A DNA stretch of 64,000 nucleotides, taken from positions 14,008,206-14,072,205 of the forward strand of contig NC_053417.1 in the NCBI RefSeq assembly GCF_016859285.1. The letters run 5' to 3'. Made by a program: the position numbers and the translations under genes. The notes under the pieces were generated by a model that made no database searches, was not told where the DNA came from, and worked only from the letters and a program-made list of their open reading frames with translations. Of this stretch, positions 54,016-64,000 are shown piece after piece. The DNA comes from Xiphias gladius (lineage: Eukaryota > Chordata > Actinopteri > Istiophoriformes > Xiphiidae). Position 1 is the stretch's first letter. Every line of letters starts with the position of its first letter.

Positions 54016-56545
54016 TCAGAAACCATACTCCTCAGTTAGGTAAAAAGGAAAGTCAAAGTCTTCGTCATCATCGTCACCACCGAGAAGGGTCATGGCTATG
54101 AAAAAATTAAGCAGATCTACACCATCGTAGTCGTCTTCATCTTCTGTAGAATACTGTGAGCAGGAAACAAATGCAAGGGAAAAGTAAAACACACCGACAT
54201 ATTATCTCATGCATACCAACAATCATGAGAACCTATAGCACACTTGAGGATTAAAGTATATTTACCGGAAATGAACTGTGACGTGTAGGTTTATCATGTC
54301 GATAAAGGCACTCCGTTTTGAAGGGGCAGCATCTGTATCGTGCATAGTAACTGCAACTTTTCTTACTGTAATCAGAAAGATGAGACAGAACTGGAGGGAG
54401 TCTTCAGCTGCATGTGTGCATTTGTCAAACGCAAAGAATTCAGCACTGGCTTGAGATTCAAAGCAAATTGTGCATTTAACTTTATGTAATACTAAAAAAA
54501 CAAAACAAAAAAAAGTAACCACATTTTGTACTTGGCACCAATGTAGCACTTTTAGTATTCTTCATAATTGACATAGAATTCTGTCAATAATGTTAAATCT
54601 TATAGGCCACCTTTATTTGAACGCTATATCAGTTTGGTAAAAAACAAAAAAACATTTGTTTTAAATTGCATTACAGAGCTACTTAAACCTACAAGACTTC
54701 TGTAGCTGTGCACACAATCAGGTTTTTGCTGCAGTGGGTGATCAGTTTAGGTACATTCAGCCATTAGTGGTTGAGATAACTGGGTTAATTTAGAAACTTT
54801 TAAAACCATAGGTAGGACTGATATACGTAGCAGGCTTATTGGAATTTGTCTTTACTGGCCAAGTTATCAGTGCAAGAAAAGTCTGACAGTCCCATTTGTT
54901 TAATAAAAGATTTACACTTTTCAAAAATTTCATTTTGAGGATGAAGCTCTCCATTTGCAAACCTTTGACATGCTCTCTCCACTAAATATTAAAAGCGAGA
55001 TACTTACTGTCACTGACTAACTTTTGGATCATTTTTATTTTTGGAACCTGAAGACTTATTTTGGTAGCATTTGAAAATAAATGTTTGAGTTGCTGATTAG
55101 TGTCACACACTGCCAGATGTGGTGGCTCTGGCACATTGTTATGCCTTTGAGGTTTTCAATTGCAACCAAGTTTCATCAGTAACCTATAGCATGTCAGGAA
55201 AAGTCAAGCTGAGACTGGACTGGCATGTCCAGTATGAAGAAAAGGATCAATGACTGACATCTATGTACTACATACCCAGCGAGGATAAAATAAGGGTAGA
55301 CTTAAATTCAAAGCCATTTTTTTAAATCTGTGCCAGGTAGGATGAAAATCATTCACACTGCAGTGATGTGGTCATTTAAGAGATTAATTTCAGCCATGTT
55401 AGACCTGAATCCACTGGATCTGGCTGCACCAGCTCTTCATAAATCCATCATTAAGTTTGAACATAAAGTCCTTCCTAAATTTAGTGATTTCAAGTTAATT
55501 TTGAAGTGGTTTACTAAAATCGGTTGGCGCCATTAAAACTTGTGAAATGCATTTACTTGTACAGACTTTATCATCATGTGTAAATATTTTGATAGGACAC
55601 ATGAAAACAATTCCCAATCAATCAATGAACTATGTAAACAGGAAGTCACTGTAGCCTCACAAGCTAGCATTATCTTCCAAAATTGATAGTTCAACATTTT
55701 TTTTTTTTTTTTTTTAAATGAAGGCATTACTTTGCCAGAGTTTGTAGTATTCATACAGTTTAAAATGAATGGGACATGTCCAATTATGCTCCACTTACAG
55801 TAGAACTAGGCTATGGTTCACTCTTATTAACTGCTGGTGCAACCGGCTCCTGCTGTAGTGATTAGTGCCACAATCAAAACAATCTCTCGGCGTACCTGAA
55901 TTTCTCTTTGAAGGCAGCAATTATACTTTCCTTTGCTTGTCCTTCAACCCAGTATTTGTTTGGCACATAAAAGGCAGACCTCACTCGGCACTGTGGGCAG
56001 CTCCTGAGGAATAATCATTAAAACTGACGTCAAGCCAGATCCTTTATATTGCATCGTCAGATGCACTTAAATATTACTGAAAAACTTACTTTACCACATC
56101 CGGCCCGAGGTCTTTTGTTTTCCTCCAGGTCATGATGCATTGTAAACAGAATGAGTGATTACAGTTTGGCAAGATTCCAAAAACATGGTGTCTTGGATCT
56201 GTCTTTTCATACACCTTGTCCATGCAGATGCCACAGGTCACGTTTTTACTCTGGAGGAAGGTCACCATTTCCTTTACTTTCCCCTGGGTACAAAAGGCTG
56301 CAGCCGCCGCCCCGTCCTCTGTTGTTTCAGCTGAAGAGGTCTGCTGAACACAAAAACTTTGCAATCAGTAAAGGCCTCCAGGGTTTCATCTAGTTTAGTT
56401 CACTACTATTCCCTGTAGAACAATCACACGCAACACCGAAAAATAGATACAAACCTTCTCATTTCTTCCATCACATGCACCTGCTTGAGCACCGTCTGAG
56501 CTCTGGACTGATTCGCAAGAAGTAGTTCGAAGAGAGTCAGTATCT

Positions 56546-56581
<36 letters not shown>

Positions 56582-58278
56582 GTATGGTGAAATTCTGACC
56601 AAAGCCACTTTCACCCATGAAAACATCCAATACCTTGTGATTGTTCCTCGGCGATATCCGATGCCAGGTGCCCAATGTTGTGTTGCGGATTTGAGATATC
56701 AACCACCGTCTCTGATCTGCTGCATTCCTGCCCGGACACCACCTCAGCCTGCAGAAGAGCGGGCTCCGAGCCTCTTCTGTCAGGTGGAGCGTGGGCCACA
56801 CTGGAGGAGGAGACGGCGGGCACTGAGCCTCTTCTACCTGCAACAGCTGCACCAACGTCAGGTTGAAGGACGTGGAGATACCTAGTAGTGGAAAATACTG
56901 ACAAAGCTAAACACATTTGTGTGCATATCATCATCTTTCATTTAGTTATCTACACAACTGAGGAATTAAAAAAAGAAAGGGCTTACCTGCAGCGGTCGCC
57001 ATACCAGCATCCACCTTTCTGGAAGTACCTACATATTTGGGTTAACGGTATAACTGGCCATTCATGTCGATAATTACACCTCGGACCAAATCTGCAAGAG
57101 CCATTTACGAAATGCCTGCAATGAAGAGGGAAGGGAGTAAATTTCTACCATGTGGTCTTAGAAGTAGAGCTGGTTGTCTCTCTCTTGGAGTCAAGTCACA
57201 AGTCTTTAAGAGTCTCAGATCTTGAATGGTAACTAGCCCTTAAAAAAAGGACTAGGAGGACAGCAACTAACAGCATTGTTTTCCATTACTCAATGAAAAA
57301 AAAAAAAAAAAAAAAGTCAAAAATGACAAAAGGTCCCAATACCCAAAAAATACTTAGTTAACAGTGATGTGGAAAAGAAAAAGTAAATCCTGGCATTTAA
57401 GAGACTGGATGTAGAACGTTTGGCACCGTTTCATTATTTTTGCTCGAAAAATGGCTGAATCGATTATCAAAATTGTTGCCAGCCATTTAATTTTCTATCT
57501 ATATACCGACTATTCTTTCTACCCCCCCCCCCACAGGAAGCTACATAAGAGTTGAAAAACAACCAAAACGTACTCTACTTACAAATGTCATCAAATAACT
57601 GCCAACAATATTAATCAGTAGCTGTTTTCTAACACACACTATGTTTAACTGGAATAAAATTGAGAAATTAAAGCTAAATAAATAAATTAGCTCAACTGTT
57701 AATGTTGTGGGAAATCAAGACACACAACTGCTGCAAAAAGTTACCGTCGTTGACTAATTTAGCTAGTTAGCTGTGTCCACATTTGTATTTATCCTCCACA
57801 GTCGAGTTTCTTTTTGAATGCGATAACGGACTCAACACGGGGCAGAGGTCGCAGCCAAAAGCTTGACTTCTTGCCAACAGTTTCAGCGAACATCTCACCC
57901 TAGCGCCTGATACACACCCACCCGTTTACTCACATGGTTCTCCGCACTCCCCCTTTTTTCATAAAAAAGGTAAATCAGCCACTAAAAGGCGACTTTGCAT
58001 CATTTTATTTGCAACTATGACAGTCATTTTTAATCGTTAAAAAGTCGCTTTTACGCCGCAACGACCGCATGCGAACGCGGCGCAGCGGCATTTGAAAGTG
58101 GCACAATCGCAGATGTCAATAACAATGTCGGTTCTGCCTCGCTCCTACGTTTTGCTCGCTTTGTTGTTTTTTTTTTTTTTTTTTAAACACCACCAAGCAC
58201 CGCTTACCTACAGATACTTCCACTACGGCCCGAGTCCATCCTCCATGTGTTATGAGCATACCGCCAGGCACCCTCCAT
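54016..58278 (-). CDS. mkrn4: Makorin-4, RING E3 ligase with CCCH zinc fingers
   Basis: Makorins are RNA-binding RING E3 ubiquitin ligases. Eight coding exons (minus): 58208-58278, 56987-57115, 56634-56881, 56455-56543, 56090-56343, 55896-56003, 54266-54365, 54016-54153, giving 378 aa. Two N-terminal CCCH fingers are spaced C-X7-C-X5-C-X3-H: CRHFVNGSCRFGPRCNYRH and CRYFQKGGCWYGDRCRYLH. The first is split over exons 1-2 by a phase-2 intron. A low-complexity linker follows. Then come the C3HC4 RING (CGICMDKVYEK, CNHSFCLQCIMTW, SCPQCR), the makorin-specific YWVEGQAKESII stretch and a third CCCH (CSYYARYRCCPFKTECLYRH). The acidic C-terminus DLLNFFIAMTLLGGDDDD parallels MKRN1 EMLLMLLAAGGDD. The makorin-type Cys-His motif found before the RING in MKRN1-3 is not evident, which fits MKRN4. 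The start could also be a second in-frame ATG 39 bases on. Confidence 0.9.
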
Positions 58279-58420
58279 CCTGCCGTCTAAATAGTTAACA
58301 GCCGGCTGCTTTTGCCAATTAACTTAGCAACGAACCAATAGAAACGTCACGTTGACGTTTGTACGTAACGTTTTCCAAATTTCCATTTATCCATCCGTTA
58401 GTCTGAACTCTCCCAAAGTT
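58279..58420 (-). promoter_or_regulatory. mkrn4: Probable mkrn4 promoter
   Basis: Just upstream of the mkrn4 ATG, CpG-containing sequence holds an inverted CCAAT-type site (AACCAATAG, near 58334), a CGTCACG element (58345-58352) and a TTAGCAAC half X-box (near 58324). Motifs are seen; function is inferred from position. Confidence 0.45.
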
Positions 58421-58429
58421 ATGGTAATC

Positions 58430-59600
58430 TCACCGGAGGGTACTTTAACACGGGGGGAAAGTTGGAAACTTGCAGGCATGTGTAGCTCATGTTTTTAAAA
58501 AAAAAAATAGTGGAGAAAAATCAGCGTTTCTAATAAAGTTTATGGGTGAGATGTAACTAAACTAGATCTGCAGTTACATGTGACTATGAGGACGAAATTA
58601 TTTCAAGTCTTCAGATGTTTTTGTGAACAAATATGTCAATCCATCACTTACAGGCACAGAGGTAGCTTACATTAATATTTTTTTTTTGTGTACTTCCTGG
58701 TTTTATCCATCCACATCAGCCAATAAAATCAAATTTGCAATGTTTACCAAAATCAGGAATTAAAGAAAAAAAAAAGAGAGAGAGAGAGACATTTGATGAG
58801 GATAGTGGAATAATGTCACAGATCATACATTAGAGGTAGATAGGGATCAAGACAGAATAAGAGCACAAAGAGGAGACTTCTGAAGGTGGAGGCTGTGTAC
58901 ACCACTGCTGACATACTTAAGTCCATTCAGAATAATTACAGTTAAAAAAATAAGTCCTACATAATATGGGAACAAAAACCCAGAAATTTATGAATACTTA
59001 AGAGTATTGTAAGGCTTTTACACTTTGTGCCTCTCCCAACAAGACAAATCAGACAGGGTAGTAATCTAGGACTGTGGTTATATCTTGGGTGAATACAGAA
59101 AACGACTTATGATACCAGATGCTGGATGTTGATTGATTTCTAATCATCAATTTTCCCAATAATGATATCATGGGACAGTATGCTGGTTTTAGGTAAATCC
59201 TGCTAAGGCATTAAATCCAAGTTCCTCATCAAGGAAAAATTTGTTGGTATGCTTGATGATATATTTGGTACAACCTAAGTTGAGTAGGCAGGCATGTAAT
59301 ACGAAAGAACACATATACTTAATACATAAAACAAGATGATAATTCATGTTTTGCCCTTACAAGTATGATCAACAATTACAAATAATTAGTAACATAATTA
59401 CAAAGAACAAACTAAGAAAAACCTTAAAATGGCAAGTTCAAGATAATTTGCATGTCGAAAGGAAAAAAAAAAAAAAAAGAAAAACATGCTGTCCCTTGTA
59501 CTTCAACGGGTCATGCGTCAATAGTGTCAGCTTCAGTAAGTAAATCTGTGCAGCATAGTCCATTAGTTACCACTTGGGTAGATGGCTTTAAGACAAAACC
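58430..59600. other. Spacer between mkrn4 and ppard, nothing recognised
   Basis: AT-rich, with a short (GA)n run at about 58774-58788 and poly-A near 59461-59477. No exon, RNA gene or transposon end could be supported. Confidence 0.5.
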
Positions 59601-59621
59601 TAAATAACTTGGATCTCCACA

Positions 59622-59627
59622 TTTATT
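59622..59627 (-). terminator. ppard: Candidate ppard polyadenylation signal
   Basis: TTTATT on the plus strand (AATAAA on the gene strand), about 1.16 kb past the ppard stop. If used, the 3'UTR spans about 59600-60789 and includes the large CA repeat. Nearer non-canonical signals cannot be excluded. Confidence 0.45.
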
Positions 59628-60100
59628 GAAAAATGGAAATGGTATTGCACAGACAGCTGCATCGAGAGAGCTCTACACTGCTGGAGCCAGCCCAGTTTGT
59701 GTTCTATAAACCAAATGGCAAAGAAAGCAGTCAGTGATGATGATGACGACGATGAGAAAGATGTAAACAAAAACCAATTTGTGCATCTTCAGCTTCACCC
59801 AAAGTCTGAGAACAGTCACTCTACCAAAGACGTTGGCATCATAAGAAACTCTTGCAAAGTACAAACTGACGGCTCTTTTCAACTATGCCATTGGTGTAAG
59901 AACATGAAATGCTTTCCCTTTACAGCAAAACACAGAGCTGAGGTGAGTGAGGAGAAGCTCTCTCTAAATGCTGCTCTGGGGTCAGCTTTGCTATTAGGAT
60001 GAAATAGGAGCAGCCTTGGTGAGAAAACATATCATTCTCTCTGTTAAGTGACCGTTGTGGGAAACTAGGACTTGCAGCAAATGATTCCAGATGCTCATCA

Positions 60101-60108
60101 CACACACA

Positions 60109-60155
<47 letters not shown>

Positions 60156-60270
60156 ACACACAGACACAGACACACACACACAGACACACACACACAGACA
60201 CACACACACAGACACACACACACAGACACACAGACACACACACACACAGACACAGACACACACACACACA

Positions 60271-60311
<41 letters not shown>

Positions 60312-60322
60312 ACGCACACACA
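60101..60322. repeat. Long compound (CA)n/(CAGA)n repeat in the ppard 3'UTR region
   Basis: About 220 bases of CA units broken at intervals by CAGACA, ending in CGCA variants. It gives many spurious open frames in both directions. On the ppard strand it reads as TG repeat, 0.5-0.7 kb past the stop codon. Confidence 0.95.
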
Positions 60323-60592
60323 CGCGCGCACGAGCGCATCCTTGTTTTACTACATTCATGGGGACCTGTCATTGACATAATGCATTCCCTAGCTTAGCTC
60401 CTAACCCTAACCTTAACCAAATTCTTACCTGAACCATAAAACCAAGTCTTAACCCCTTAAACAGCCATTTCAACTTGTGGGTTCCAGCAATTTTTTCCAC
60501 AAATCTGTTGGAACCCACAAATATAGTGGGCTTCTGGTTTTCGGACCCGACACACGCAAACACACACGAACGCACACGCACGCACACATGCA
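60323..60592. repeat. Fish dispersed repeat with telomere-like core, flanked by CA repeats
   Basis: Between the large CA block and a second CA/CGCA run (60553-60592) lies GGGGACCTGTCATTGAC, then CTAACCCTAACCTTAACC, then two copies of a GGGTTCCAGCAA/GGAACCCAC-type motif. Such blocks recur beside CA repeats in many teleosts. It is not a telomere: only about three degenerate units are present. Confidence 0.55.
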
Positions 60593-60789
60593 CTACTGTG
60601 CTGAAGGTAATGTTGACATTGTGAAGACTTTGCTGATTGTGTTAGCCTTACCACATGACTTTGCCTCATCTGCACGCTAAAATCCATGCCCGAACGTGGA
60701 ACAGTGCTTGTACTGAATGCAGTGTATTATTATAAATGTAAATTTAAATCTGTAACAGTATTGCTAAAAGCAGTCTGTGCTGAAGAACA

Positions 60790-63700
60790 CTAATACATGT
60801 CTTTGTAGATCTCCTGTAGTAGAGGATGGAGCGAGGTCTCCGACTCAGTCTTTTTAATCTTTTGGACAAGCTGAGCATTCTCAGTAACCAGCTGACGGAG
60901 GTCGGCCATCTTCTGCAGCAGCTTGGGGAAGAGGTAGACAGAGTCAGAGTGGTTGGCTTGGAGGTGGAGGTCCAGGGCCTGGAGGATGCTGTCCTGACTC
61001 TGCTCCACCTGCTTCACGTTCATTAGCCCAGGACGATCTGGGCAAACAAAAGGGGACCAAAGGATAGCTCATCGTGAGTCACGACTTTAACTGCTGGTTC
61101 AGAAAATGTTAAATTCAAGATTTTTAAAACCTTTTTAATACCACATAAAAAGCAATTTTATACCTGTTTCATGATCACACTGACCAAAGTATGAAAGTAT
61201 GGTCGAAAACCAGTGGGGACAGTATGGCTCAGAAATGTTATTACATCACATTTTTCAGTACATACTAGCAGTATACAACAATAATTCTTAATGATATAAT
61301 AAATTTAATGAATGAAATCTGGAACCAGCATAAGTATCATAAAATGGATGGAGGGATTGACCAAATAAAAATGATAAATTCATTTGAGTTCATGTTTTTG
61401 CTAAAATTGACATTTGCCCATTATGAGACAAAGCACTTCCTAGCAGTAGTACCACTACTACTTCTCCTAATACTACTGTTGCAGGTAGCAGTAGTGACAG
61501 CTGTTGCTATAGCTCTGGTGGTACAGACTAGAACTCCACAAAAAAAGTAGTTAGGCAATAAGAGTGTAACATCTGTTGATGGGCTGTAATCAGATACAAA
61601 AACGTTTTAAATCTAACATTACTGCCTATGGCAAGCAAGAGATTTTTGCAAATAAAATGTAAGACTTTTTAATACCTTCTAAGGCCTTTTTTATGAGGAA
61701 ACTGAATTCTGAGCTTTTTAAAACTTTTCAAGACCTGGAGATATCCTGAACATAAGAACAAGCAAATCCGACATTCCTCATACTACACAAGAAAACCCTT
61801 CAGTCTCACCTCCGCAGAGAATAATGGCAGCAACAAACAGGGCCAGGTCGCTGTCATCCAGCTCCAGAGCATTAAACTTGACAGCAAACTCAAACTTGGG
61901 CTCCATGATCTCACTGAAGGGCTTTCTTAAGCTGCGCAGGAACTCCCTGGTGACAAAGCCTTTACCGTTGGCCACCAACAGTCCATCTTTGTTCATGAGA
62001 GATGGCAGCATGGCAAAAATGGCCTCATGCACACCATACTTCAGCAGAGTCACCTGCAGAAAGCACGCAGACAATTGTAGCGTCTTTCTCAACAATCCCA
62101 TACAAATCATGTTACTATATGGCACACAGTGACTCACCTGGTCATTAAGGAAGAGGTCCACAAACCCTGGAATGCACTTGGCAAACTCGGTGAGCTCTCG
62201 CACAGTCTCCACCGTAGTGCACTGGCAGCGGTAGAACACATGGACCCCAATCTCCTTGGTCAGGGGTGCACCTGGAACTAGCTGGCTCCACACCAAACCG
62301 CTTTCTGCCTTCCAGAGTGTGTCCACATCGTAGATTACAAACGGCTAAAAGGGGGACAAGAATGCATTTCTCTTGAACAAACAAAGTTTACCTGGTATGA
62401 CATTTTGAAGGGTAAGGTACTGAGGATTATCACAATGCAAGAATGGAATATGGAATATATATTAACAGGTACTTTGTAGTTAGATTAGAGTTAGACTGAC
62501 TAAAAAATAAAGTGTTCTATAATTTCTAAACAAATAGCATCTCAAGCAACCAGCAGTAATCAGAGCCACTGTTCCTTGACAACAGATGTAATATATATTC
62601 TTGAGACCCTAAGATGATCGTATTTTACTTGAGATTCCATATTTTTTTTATATCTGTAAAACCAGGCTGGCCAGCCCAGATTTGCTGTTCTAAGAGTGGA
62701 ATGTACCGAGGTGCTGCTGGTTTTGCCCGTCAGGATGCTGCGGGCCCTCTTCTTGGTCATACTGAGATTCTTCAGGTAGGCTGTGTTGACTTGTTTGGCC
62801 AAGGTCTTCAGGTCGGAGCCACCTGGTTTGCCAAGGTTCAGTTCCTCTGCAAGCAGGCCTGCCACCAGCTTCTTCCTCTCCGCCTCAGGCATACGTCCGT
62901 ATCGGATCGCTGAGCAAACATATACACACACACATGCTGGTTTTGTTTTGAGTGGTTGTTCCAGGAGTAACTTGCCTTTGTGAATCAACATGTTCAATGA
63001 ATTCTTGCAAACTCCCCATCACCTAAATGAAACCACAGAAATTCACAAACTAATTGTCAACTAACAGGCTGCACTATGCTTGAAGAGCCCAGCCCCAAAT
63101 TATGTAAAAAGGTTCCAAAGGAAATTAGAGAGGATTTGAAATAAATGAGCAGATTTGTTACTCAGTTTAGGTTCAATAAAACTCTTCTAAGCATAGCCCG
63201 TGTCAGTTCATACCTTTTTTGTTCAAGATTTCATTTTGTAAAAAATAATTAGCTTTCATCTTGTTTTTTTGTTTTCTTTCTTTTTTTGTTTAAAGAAAAT
63301 AATCAAATTTATTAAGTTCATTTGCTAAAACATTTTCTCGCTCACCGTCATGGGACATTCCCAAAGACAGGCACTTCTGGAAGCGACAATATTGGCACTT
63401 GTTGCGATTTTTCTTTTGAATCTTGCAGGAACGCTCACAGCGCTCATATTCCAGTTTCATCCGCACGGTTCGCCGGAAAAAGCCCTGAGTGTGAAACAAC
63501 ACAACCGGTTCAGCAACTCATACCGGATATTCAAACACTACATAGCAAGTAAGAAACTTTGTGATACACACACTGTGTTACCTTGCAACCTTCACAGGCG
63601 TGCACGCCATAGTGGAAGCCAGAGGCTTTGTCCCCGCAGACCTTACACTCCACACTGATCCCAGACCCTGTGCTGTCTTCGCGGCCAAGACGCAGCTGCT

Positions 63701-64000
63701 CTGACAGTGAAGGCGATGAGGTATGGGACAGGTCTGCATTAAAAAAGAAAGAGAAGAATCTGCCCTCTAAATATGTCATGTTCCAGTTTAAATGAAGAAA
63801 GTCATGTGATTTTTAAATAAAAGTCTTACCTGTGTAGCTGGATGCTGCACTGCTGTTTCGCTTGCTGTGATTGCTTTCCTCCTGATCCAGACCCTCGTTC
63901 TCTCTTTCCTTCTGGTCCCCTTTCAAGCCTTTAGAGAGAGGCACTACTTCCTTCTCCTCCTTGTCCTCCTCATCCTCACTTTCCCTGGCCTTCAACTCTT
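60790..64000 (-). CDS. ppard: PPAR-delta nuclear receptor (5' end beyond the window)
   Basis: PPAR-delta pairs with RXR on PPRE sites and switches on fatty-acid oxidation genes when bound by fatty acids. Seven coding exons (minus): 63830->64000, 63582-63733, 63346-63484, 62707-62909, 62138-62344, 61810-62053, 60790-61037, about 453 codons in view. An acidic A/B region comes first, with [14 protein letters not shown] as in human PPARD. Next is the two-finger DNA-binding domain ([20 protein letters not shown]-box CEGCKGFFRR, three-residue D-box [22 protein letters not shown]), then the hinge ([19 protein letters not shown]). The ligand domain includes [32 protein letters not shown] and [13 protein letters not shown], and ends with helix 12, [22 protein letters not shown] and YKDMY favour delta over alpha or gamma. 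At the usual VTEH position the sequence reads VTEN. The a or b paralogue cannot be assigned. Confidence 0.97.

Noticed and set aside
59697-60002. Open frame of about 100 codons on the plus strand with an aspartate run
   Set aside because: It lies antisense in the probable ppard 3'UTR, has no splice or homology support, and its acidic run comes from a GAT/GAC simple repeat.
60072-60380. Long His-Thr and Val-Cys repeat proteins on both strands
   Set aside because: Pure translations of the CA/TG microsatellite; no gene.
60400-60425. Interstitial telomere or chromosome fusion scar (CTAACCCTAACCTTAACC)
   Set aside because: Only about three degenerate units, inside a dispersed fish repeat beside CA tracts.

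Overview
The window looks like ordinary nuclear DNA of a bony fish, most likely a percomorph-type teleost. Every gene is split by short GT-AG introns, the proteins read as clear vertebrate orthologues, one gene (makorin-4) is of the fish type, and the spacers hold Tc1-like remnants, hAT-like MITEs, a tRNA-derived SINE, a LINE 3' fragment and long CA repeats. No prokaryotic, viral or CRISPR features were seen. Exon limits were read by eye from splice signals and known protein families; in each full model the exon lengths sum to a whole number of codons.

Layout. 137-14,042 (-): smc5, 24 coding exons, complete. 14.0-19.4 kb: repeat-bearing spacer. 19.4-23.9 kb (+): a FAM107B-like gene, 5' end tentative. 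23.9-30.7 kb: spacer with two decayed hAT-like MITEs and then about 3 kb without recognisable repeats. 30,725-35,131 (+): inava, complete. 36,063-40,351 (-): an IRAG2/LRMP-like tail-anchored protein, tail-to-tail with inava and about 100 bp from it. 41,693-45,026 (-): rpl10a with a 5'TOP start. 47,531-53,082 (-): fance. 54,016-58,278 (-): mkrn4. 60,790 to the window edge (-): ppard, lacking only its 5' end.

The right-hand block ppard, fance, rpl10a keeps the order and common strand of human 6p21.31, with mkrn4 lying between ppard and fance. The genes do not form one pathway: smc5 and fance act in DNA repair, rpl10a in translation, ppard in lipid-sensing transcription, inava in epithelial junction and innate signalling, irag2 in calcium-store signalling, and mkrn4 in ubiquitin and RNA biology.

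I found no new multi-gene system. The observations most worth checking are a MITE whose likely target-site duplication covers the fance stop codon and which supplies the probable fance 3'UTR; a related MITE, carrying a nested SINE, ending inside an smc5 splice donor; a His-to-Asn change at a usually conserved ligand-binding position of PPAR-delta; a paired RFX-type X-box in fance intron 1; and a TG-repeat plus poly-T splice acceptor in smc5.
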